Source of the DNA: Ignavibacteriae bacterium HGW-Ignavibacteriae-1
Lineage (GTDB): Bacteria > Bacteroidota > Ignavibacteria > Kapaibacteriales > UBA2268
Assembly (NCBI GenBank): GCA_002839825.1
Contig: PGYU01000004.1
Coordinates: 1 to 64,000, forward strand
Length of the DNA stretch: 64,000 nt
Direction: 5' to 3'
Position numbers and translations under genes: made by a program. This document shows, one piece after another, positions 57,803 through 64,000 of this stretch (position 1 is its first letter; every line of letters begins with the position of its first letter). The notes under the pieces are model-generated. The model did no database searches. It was not told the DNA's origin and was given only the letters and a program-made list of their open reading frames with translations.

Positions 57803-60800
57803 ATGCAAAAGATAAGAATAGTTACAGCCGCAGCACTTTTTGACGGACATGATGTCTCAATCAATCTTTTCCGCAGGTTACTCCAAAAACGTGGTGCTGA
57901 AATTATTCATATCGGGCATAATCGCTCTGTCAGCGAAGTCGTTACCGTTGCACTTCAAGAAGATGCGGATGCGATTCTTGTTAGCTCCTACCAAGGCGGA
58001 CATAATGAATATTTTCGTTATATGGTGGATATGCTCAAGGAAAACGATGCTGCCGATATTTTGATTTTTGGCGGTGGCGGTGGTGTAATTCTACCTTCGG
58101 AAGCTACTACGCTCGAATCTTACGGCGTTAAACGCATTTATCATGCTACCGAAGGTCAAAAAATTGGAATTGACGGCATCGCTGATGATATCATCAATTC
58201 AATTTTAGAATATCGCAAATCAATTGCTAGATTTATTCCAAATGATGAATTAATCAAACAAAATAATTCCGCACAAAGTTACTTAATCGCTAAACAATTA
58301 TCCTTCTTCGAAAATTGTACTGAGGATTGCAATCGCGACTCATTCCGTAAAATCTATGCGGACAACGACCAAGGCAAATCTATTGTGCTCGGTGTGACAG
58401 GTACAGGTGGAAGCGGTAAAAGTTCCTTAAATGACGAAATAATCGGTAGATTTTTATCTACATCTCCAAATTTTAAAATCGGCATATTGGCTGTTGACCC
58501 ATCAAAAAGCAATACAGGCGGGGCATTGCTCGGCGATAGAATTCGCTATAACCAAATTTACAACGAAAATGTCTTTTTCCGTAGCTTTGCCACTCGTTCC
58601 AGCAAATCGGAAATTCCCGAAAGTATTATAGATTCGATTGCCATAATGAAATCTTGCGGATTTGATTTAATTATTGTCGAAACATCGGGTATTGGTCAAG
58701 CTAATAGCGAAGTCGTTACGATTAGCGATAAATCGGTTTATGTGATGACCGCAGAATTTGGAGCTCCAACACAGTTGGAAAAAATTGATATGCTCGACAA
58801 AGCGGACTTCATCGTAATCAATAAATTCGAGAAAAGAGGCTCCGAAGATGCGTATAGAGAAGTCAAAATCAATTATCTCCGCAACCGCAACGTCCAAACC
58901 GATAAGTCGCTTACACTTGATGAACTCGAATTGCCCGTTTACGCTTGCAGCAGCAATCATTTCAATAATCCCGGATTAAATCGCTTATTCAAAGATTTGG
59001 CTGCTTGCTATGCCGATAAAAATGTAAAATTCGACCACGAATTCATTGCCAAAATGCCTACAAAGCATATCATTGATTACAGTTTGATTAATAATGACAA
59101 AATCAGCTATTTATCGGAAATTGCCGAATCTATCGCGCAATACAAAATTCAAGTAACTCGCCAATCCGGCATTGCCGAAAAAGCTTATGCTTATAAAATT
59201 GCTTACGAAAACACGAATGATAGTGATTTGCGAAATAGATTGATTGCAGAATACGAAATTTTCTATGATGAATTGACCGAAGAAAGCAAAAAATATATAA
59301 ATAATTGGGCGAAAGTCACTGAAAACTATTCGCAAGATGAGATTAAATACTTAGTCCAAGGCAAAGAATTTTCGATTAATTCATTTACCAAATCACTATC
59401 CGGTTCGAAAATTCCCAAAGTTGCATTGCCAAAATTTAATGATTGGAAAAGTATAATAGAATTCTGCTATATGGAAAATTTACCCGGCGAATTTCCCTAC
59501 ACAGCCGGTGTTTTCCCATTCAAAAGGACAACGGAAGACCCAAAACGACAATTCGCAGGTGAGGGCAGCCCCGAAAGAACAAATCGAAGATTCCACTATT
59601 TATCCAAAGATGATGCTGCAAAACGGCTTTCTGTAGCATTCGACGGCATTACGCTTTATGCAGAAGACCCTGCCGAACAACCCGACATTTACGGTAAAAT
59701 CGGCGAATCCGGTGTTTCCATCTGTAGTGTCGAGGATATGGACAGATTGCTCGCAGGATTTGACCAAACTGACCCTTTGACGTCAGTTTCTATGACGATA
59801 AATGCTCCGGCGCCAATCATGGTGGCATTTTATTTCATGACTGCATATAACAGAGCATTGAAAAAACTCGAAAATGAAGGCATCAAATTGGACGAAGCTG
59901 CAAGGGAAAATCTCAAAGTCGAGACTTTCAGAAAACTTCGCGGAACAGTCCAAGCCGATATGTTGAAGGAAGACCAAGCCCAAAACACTATTATTTTTTC
60001 GATTGATTTTGCGATGAAACTAATCGGCGATTTGCAAGAATATTTATCAATTAATAAAATTCGCAATTATTATTCGCTGAGCATAAGCGGTTATCATATT
60101 GCTGAAGCGGGTGCTAATCCAATTTCACAGCTTGCATTTACTCTCGCAAACGGTTTTACTTATGTAGAGTATTTCCTGAATCGTGGGCTAAAAGTTGATG
60201 ATTTCGCCCCAAATCTTTCATTCTTCTTCTCAAATGGCATGGACCCCGAGTATTCGGTAATCGGGCGAGTCGCTCGGAGAATTTGGTCTGTAGCGATGAA
60301 AAATAAATATGGCGCCGATGAAAGAAGCCAAAGACTGAAATATCACATTCAGACTTCCGGCAGGTCACTTCACGCTCAAGAAATTGATTTCAACGACATT
60401 AGAACCACATTGCAAGGTTTGTTGGCATTTTACGATAATTGCAATTCATTACACACAAATTCCTACGATGAAGCTGTGACAACTCCTACTGAGGAATCCG
60501 TTCGTCGCTCGATGGCTATCCAATTGATTCTATCCAAAGAATTCGGTATGTTGAAAAACGAAAATCCGATTCAAGGTGCTTACATTTTCGAAGAGCTTAC
60601 CGAGCTTGTCGAAGAAGCCGTGTTGATGGAATTCCGCCGTCTGTCTCGTCGTGGAGGAGTTCTCGGAGCGATGGAAACACAATATCAGCGCTCAAAAATT
60701 CAAGAAGAATCAATGTATTACGAATATATGAAACAAAGTGGCGATTTCCCGATTATCGGTGTGAATACATTTCTTAATTCGAGTGATGATAATCCGTACG

Positions 60801-61039
60801 AGAAAATGCAAATTATCCGTACGTCCGATGAAGAGAAAATGCAGAGACTCTCTGAAGTTCATGGCTTCAAGGAACGCAATGCCGATAAAGTTGAAGCCGC
60901 ACTCAAAAATTTGATTGAAGTCGCAATTTCCGGCGGAAACATCTTTGCCGAATTACTCAACACAGTTCAATATGCAACTATGGGACAAATCACAGCCGTT
61001 CTTTACAAAATTGGCGGAAAATACCGCAGAGGGATGTAA
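57803..61039 (+). CDS. icmF: Fused isobutyryl-CoA mutase with G-protein chaperone (IcmF)
   Basis: Adenosylcobalamin-dependent acyl-CoA mutase fused to its MeaI-type chaperone, 1078 aa. The ATG is taken rather than the TTG one codon earlier. Residues 1-135 are the B12-binding domain (AALFDGHDVSINLFRRLL, GHNRSVSEVV). Residues about 190-420 are the GTPase (GVTGTGGSGKSSLNDEII, ILAVDPSKSNTGGALLGDRI, VETSGIGQANSEV, VINKFEKRG). The mutase TIM barrel starts near 560 (FPYTAGVFPFKRTTEDP). Two specificity positions read Phe584 (RQFAGEG) and Gln727 (DQAQNTIIF), as in IcmF; methylmalonyl-CoA mutase has Tyr and Arg there. It should interconvert isobutyryl- and n-butyryl-CoA. The ABC exporter follows by 9 bp. 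Confidence 0.93.
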   Translation: MQKIRIVTAAALFDGHDVSINLFRRLLQKRGAEIIHIGHNRSVSEVVTVALQEDADAILVSSYQGGHNEYFRYMVDMLKENDAADILIFGGGGGVILPSEATTLESYGVKRIYHATEGQKIGIDGIADDIINSILEYRKSIARFIPNDELIKQNNSAQSYLIAKQLSFFENCTEDCNRDSFRKIYADNDQGKSIVLGVTGTGGSGKSSLNDEIIGRFLSTSPNFKIGILAVDPSKSNTGGALLGDRIRYNQIYNENVFFRSFATRSSKSEIPESIIDSIAIMKSCGFDLIIVETSGIGQANSEVVTISDKSVYVMTAEFGAPTQLEKIDMLDKADFIVINKFEKRGSEDAYREVKINYLRNRNVQTDKSLTLDELELPVYACSSNHFNNPGLNRLFKDLAACYADKNVKFDHEFIAKMPTKHIIDYSLINNDKISYLSEIAESIAQYKIQVTRQSGIAEKAYAYKIAYENTNDSDLRNRLIAEYEIFYDELTEESKKYINNWAKVTENYSQDEIKYLVQGKEFSINSFTKSLSGSKIPKVALPKFNDWKSIIEFCYMENLPGEFPYTAGVFPFKRTTEDPKRQFAGEGSPERTNRRFHYLSKDDAAKRLSVAFDGITLYAEDPAEQPDIYGKIGESGVSICSVEDMDRLLAGFDQTDPLTSVSMTINAPAPIMVAFYFMTAYNRALKKLENEGIKLDEAARENLKVETFRKLRGTVQADMLKEDQAQNTIIFSIDFAMKLIGDLQEYLSINKIRNYYSLSISGYHIAEAGANPISQLAFTLANGFTYVEYFLNRGLKVDDFAPNLSFFFSNGMDPEYSVIGRVARRIWSVAMKNKYGADERSQRLKYHIQTSGRSLHAQEIDFNDIRTTLQGLLAFYDNCNSLHTNSYDEAVTTPTEESVRRSMAIQLILSKEFGMLKNENPIQGAYIFEELTELVEEAVLMEFRRLSRRGGVLGAMETQYQRSKIQEESMYYEYMKQSGDFPIIGVNTFLNSSDDNPYEKMQIIRTSDEEKMQRLSEVHGFKERNADKVEAALKNLIEVAISGGNIFAELLNTVQYATMGQITAVLYKIGGKYRRGM

Positions 61040-61048
61040 AGTTAAATC

Positions 61049-62821
61049 ATGCGTGGAAATTCATTCGGCTCTGAATACAACAAAATTGATTTCAATTTAA
61101 TCAAAAGATTAATTGTTTTCCTCAAGCCATATAAAAAGTTCGTTTTTGTTTCAATTTTCCTGACGCTTTTAGTTTCGGCATTGGCACCCTTGAAACCATA
61201 TCTTATTAAAATCGCTGTTGATGATTACATTTCATTAGGCGACAAACAAGGTTTGCTCAACATTATAGTGATTATTTTGGTAGTTCTCGTATTGCATGGC
61301 GCAATCAGATTTGGACTGACCTTTATTATGCAATGGGTCGGTCAAAACTGTCTCAACGATATTCGGAATCAGCTATATGCGCATTTGCAAAAGCTTTCGA
61401 TGAAGTATTACGATAAAAATCCTGTCGGCAGATTGGTTACGCGAGTCACTAACGATGTCGAAGTCCTTAACCAGCTTTTTTCATCGGGGCTTATAATGAT
61501 GGTTGCCGATGTGATGCTGATTTTCTGGATTATTGGCTTTATGTTCTACACAGATGTTAAGCTGACTTTACTCACCATCACCGTTTTACCGCTTTTGCTT
61601 ATGCTGACAACTTTTTTCCGACGTAAAGTACGAGTATTATTTCGAGATTTGCGGAATGAAGTATCAAAAATGAACTCTTTTTTGAATGAATTTATTTCGG
61701 GAATATCCACCGTTAAAGTCTTTGGTCAGGAGAAAAAACTGAACGATGAGTTTGATGTGATTAACAAAAAAACTCGCGAATTGAATATCGACACTGTTTT
61801 TTACTATGCAATATTTTTCCCGGCAGTCGAAATGATTGGAGCTATTGCAACTGCAATTGTCTTGTGGTATGCAGCCGGTAATATTTTATCGGGCGTAATG
61901 ACAGTCGGGGTTTTGATTGCATTCATTCAATATTCGCATATGTTTTTCCGCCCGGTAAGGGATTTAAGCGAAAAATACACAACTCTACAAAATGCTATGG
62001 CTTCATCGGAAAGAATTTTCAGCCTCTTGGATACTGAGGAATTCTTGGAAGATGCTCCCGATGCTCTGGAAAAATTTGATTTTAACGATAAGATTGAATT
62101 TGAAAATGTCTCATTCAGCTATGACGATAACAAATGGGTGCTTAAAGACATATCGTTCGAAATTAACAAGGGTGAAACAGTGGCAATCGTTGGAGCGACA
62201 GGCTCCGGCAAAACTTCTATTATAAATTTGCTTTGCCGTTATTATGATTATCAGTCCGGCACAATCAAAATTGATGGCATTGAACTGAAAAATATTAAGC
62301 AAAAAGCCTTAAGAGATAAAATCGCACTTGTAATGCAAGATGTTTACTTGTTTTCCCGAACAATCAAAGAAAATATCAACCTTAACTCTGAAGAAATTTC
62401 GGATTTAGACGTTCGGAATGCTGCAATTGCTCTCGGAGCGGCACCTTTTATCGAAGCCAATCCCGACAGTTTTGATTATCTCTTGAACGAACGCGGGCAA
62501 TCACTTTCCACAGGGCAAAGACAATTAATTTCATTTTGCCGTGCTTATGCAGCCAAACCTGAGCTTTTGATTCTTGATGAGGCGACTTCAAGCATTGATA
62601 CCGAAACTGAAAATGTAATCGAAAAATCTCTCGAAAAGCTATTGGAAAACAGAACTTCAATAGTCATAGCGCATAGGCTTTCGACTATCAAGCGTGCCAA
62701 CAAGATTTTGGTATTGCACAAAGGGCAAATTCGCGAGCAAGGCACTCACGAAGAATTATTGCAGTTGAACGGTCTATATGCCAAATTATATATGTTGCAG
62801 TATAACGAAGTGTCGGCTTAA
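61049..62821 (+). CDS. ABC transporter, fused permease and ATPase (MsbA/MdlB-like)
   Basis: Homodimeric type IV ABC exporter half-transporter, 590 aa, in the inner membrane. Six transmembrane helices fill residues 20-320 (VFVSIFLTLLVSALAPLKPY, then AIRFGLTFIMQWVGQNCL). The nucleotide-binding domain has Walker A VGATGSGKTSII (about 380), the signature LSTGQRQLISFCRAYA (about 487), Walker B LLILDEATSSID (about 510) and the H-loop IVIAHRLSTI. The exported substrate may be a lipid, drug or peptide. It starts 9 bp after IcmF, perhaps by chance. Its stop shares the tetramer TTAA with the stop of the convergent gene. Confidence 0.93.
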   Translation: MRGNSFGSEYNKIDFNLIKRLIVFLKPYKKFVFVSIFLTLLVSALAPLKPYLIKIAVDDYISLGDKQGLLNIIVIILVVLVLHGAIRFGLTFIMQWVGQNCLNDIRNQLYAHLQKLSMKYYDKNPVGRLVTRVTNDVEVLNQLFSSGLIMMVADVMLIFWIIGFMFYTDVKLTLLTITVLPLLLMLTTFFRRKVRVLFRDLRNEVSKMNSFLNEFISGISTVKVFGQEKKLNDEFDVINKKTRELNIDTVFYYAIFFPAVEMIGAIATAIVLWYAAGNILSGVMTVGVLIAFIQYSHMFFRPVRDLSEKYTTLQNAMASSERIFSLLDTEEFLEDAPDALEKFDFNDKIEFENVSFSYDDNKWVLKDISFEINKGETVAIVGATGSGKTSIINLLCRYYDYQSGTIKIDGIELKNIKQKALRDKIALVMQDVYLFSRTIKENINLNSEEISDLDVRNAAIALGAAPFIEANPDSFDYLLNERGQSLSTGQRQLISFCRAYAAKPELLILDEATSSIDTETENVIEKSLEKLLENRTSIVIAHRLSTIKRANKILVLHKGQIREQGTHEELLQLNGLYAKLYMLQYNEVSA

Positions 62822-64000
62822 AGCATTCCCGAACGTTTGCGTATAAACCATTCGACCGAAAATAGCAAAATCGCTATTATCAACAACCAAGGCTGACTCC
62901 ACAAGGCAAATTCGCTCCTTTCTGTCACAGGGCGAGCTTTGAAATTCTTGTGATTTTTAATTGCATCCAACAATTCATTTGCATTATCGGGAGTGAAAAA
63001 TTCGCCACCCGAAATATATGCCAAACTACGCAGCAAACTTGTGTTCATCCTCAAATTGAGATATTCCGCAGGAGTTTCGCCTACCGAGAATCTGCCGTCA
63101 TCAGTGCCTAATATGTTCTGCCCCAATTTTGCAATTCCTTTGAATTTGTGGTCTCCTGCAGGTAAGGATTCCATTGCACCGAAATATCGCCCATTGTTGA
63201 TTGGAGACATTATTATTGTGCGAGTTTCATCCGGCGATTCAATTTGCAATTCAACTATAGCATTATCAACAGTTTGGTATGATGCATCATAAACCTGAGC
63301 AACGAATTCGATTCGCTCGCCAACATTGTATAATTGCTTTGTGGGCTTAATGATGAGTTGTTTTGCCTTATATTTTAGTGATAGCCAACGAATTGAATTT
63401 TCCATAAACAGTGTAAATATATCCGTTGCTTCGTTCCGTCCGCGAGAAACTTCAAGAGCATGCCCGCCTAATTTCCATCGGAATAATCCGTAGCCCATCA
63501 CTGCAATACTCTTTGTTTGCTGGAATTCGCGCGTCATGATTAATGGCTCGGCAATCGGCACATTATTTACTTTCATCGAAGCCACAAGCTCGGATTCCGA
63601 TTTGATTCTGACAAATGTCTCGGTTTTATATATTGGAGGCAAATTATTCCACAAAGTCAAATCTTCATCAGTGCCGTTGATTCTAATCAAAGGATTGGAC
63701 AAGGCTCTTGGATTGAGGTCAAGGTTGACCATAAATTCTTTTGCTCGAGTGGAAGCCACATTGAATGGCAAAAATTCTTCAAACTTTTTGAGTTTATTGT
63801 AATCAGTTTCCCGTCCGGCAACAAATAATATTGATTTACCTTTGGAAATGTGGTTCACCAAATTCTGTACCGTTGCATCGGAGGTGTTAATTGTTGGGAA
63901 ATTTACGAAAATAAAGACTTCGGTTTCGTTCAAATCTTTTTGAGTCGGCTCAGTATAAAAGCTCGTTCCCAGACTTTGGATGAACTCTCTGATTTCGATA
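62818..64000 (-). CDS. BatA/VWA-like membrane protein (5' end outside window)
   Basis: At least 393 codons; the frame is open to the right edge, so the true start is beyond it. The visible part begins in a GATase1-like fold (VFIFVNFPTINTSDATVQNL, then HISKGKSILFVAGRETDY), then a beta-sandwich (VGERIEFVAQVYDASYQTVD, GRYFGAMESLPAGDHKF), and ends with a membrane helix (PWLLIIAILLFSVEWFIRKR) and a short tail. This layout is typical of the large VWA-glutamine-amidotransferase-like proteins in FCB bacteria, which often sit near MoxR and Bat genes. None of those genes is in the window, so the call is moderate. It overlaps the ABC transporter's stop by 4 bp. Confidence 0.7.
   Translation of the reverse strand, partial: IEIREFIQSLGTSFYTEPTQKDLNETEVFIFVNFPTINTSDATVQNLVNHISKGKSILFVAGRETDYNKLKKFEEFLPFNVASTRAKEFMVNLDLNPRALSNPLIRINGTDEDLTLWNNLPPIYKTETFVRIKSESELVASMKVNNVPIAEPLIMTREFQQTKSIAVMGYGLFRWKLGGHALEVSRGRNEATDIFTLFMENSIRWLSLKYKAKQLIIKPTKQLYNVGERIEFVAQVYDASYQTVDNAIVELQIESPDETRTIIMSPINNGRYFGAMESLPAGDHKFKGIAKLGQNILGTDDGRFSVGETPAEYLNLRMNTSLLRSLAYISGGEFFTPDNANELLDAIKNHKNFKARPVTERSEFALWSQPWLLIIAILLFSVEWFIRKRSGML

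Noticed and set aside
1-64000. tRNA or rRNA genes
   Set aside because: No cloverleaf with a T-arm consensus or rRNA segment was recognised when reading the intergenic gaps; a tRNAscan-SE run would settle this.

Overview
The window is AT-rich chromosomal DNA from a Gram-negative bacterium of the Fibrobacteres-Chlorobi-Bacteroidetes (FCB) group. Four secreted proteins end in type IX secretion (T9SS) type A sorting domains. There is also a SusC-like TonB receptor paired with a DUF4249 lipoprotein, several SPII lipoproteins, and many genes without a Shine-Dalgarno site. The mixture of T9SS cargo, tail-fibre-like giant surface proteins and branched-chain acyl-CoA genes would fit a Kapabacteria/Ignavibacteria-like lineage. 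That placement is inference; no rRNA gene is present. I recognised no tRNA, rRNA, IS element or CRISPR array.

Layout. 1-3.7 kb (minus): RND efflux permease (runs off the left edge) and its adaptor. 3.8-8.5 kb (plus): a tight unit of a PLP decarboxylase, a VWA-OmpA protein, a small T9SS protein and a probable outer-membrane protein. 8.6-11.1 kb (minus): one canonical ferritin and three ferritin paralogs that have lost ferroxidase ligands, plus a decayed 3' copy of one of them. 11.3-12.8 kb: a PH-like membrane protein, a tiny orphan protein, bS21 with a very strong Shine-Dalgarno site, and a Tudor-like protein. 12.9-19.6 kb (minus): DUF4249/TonB pair, a DEDDh exonuclease fused to a degenerate GIY-YIG domain, a HAD hydrolase and RsmB.

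20-41.4 kb (plus): a surface-protein locus with a short T9SS protein, two giant hexad-repeat fibre-like proteins (1740 and 1114 aa) and a 3867-aa T9SS adhesin-like protein built of beta-helix and Ig-like modules. 41.5-43.4 kb: a CPA2 antiporter with RCK domains. 43.4-45.7 kb: an accessory zone with at least three scars of Rhs/YD-repeat proteins, small membrane or lipoprotein genes whose starts overlap those scars, and a DUF4160-DUF2442 pair. 45.7-48.3 kb (minus): two lipoproteins and a TPR protein.

48.3-62.8 kb: mainly acyl-CoA metabolism (3-hydroxybutyryl-CoA dehydrogenase, AcuI-like reductase, two acyl-CoA dehydrogenases, HMG-CoA lyase, fused isobutyryl-CoA mutase IcmF), with a GH51-type T9SS arabinofuranosidase, DNA polymerase IV, HicBA and an ABC exporter interspersed. 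The right edge holds the 3' part of a BatA/VWA-like membrane protein.

The most noteworthy items are the ferritin array, which looks like a bacterial parallel to animal H/L ferritins, the Rhs-scar/orphan-immunity zone, and the giant fibre locus. The degenerate GIY-YIG fusion and the rpsU translation signal also merit attention.
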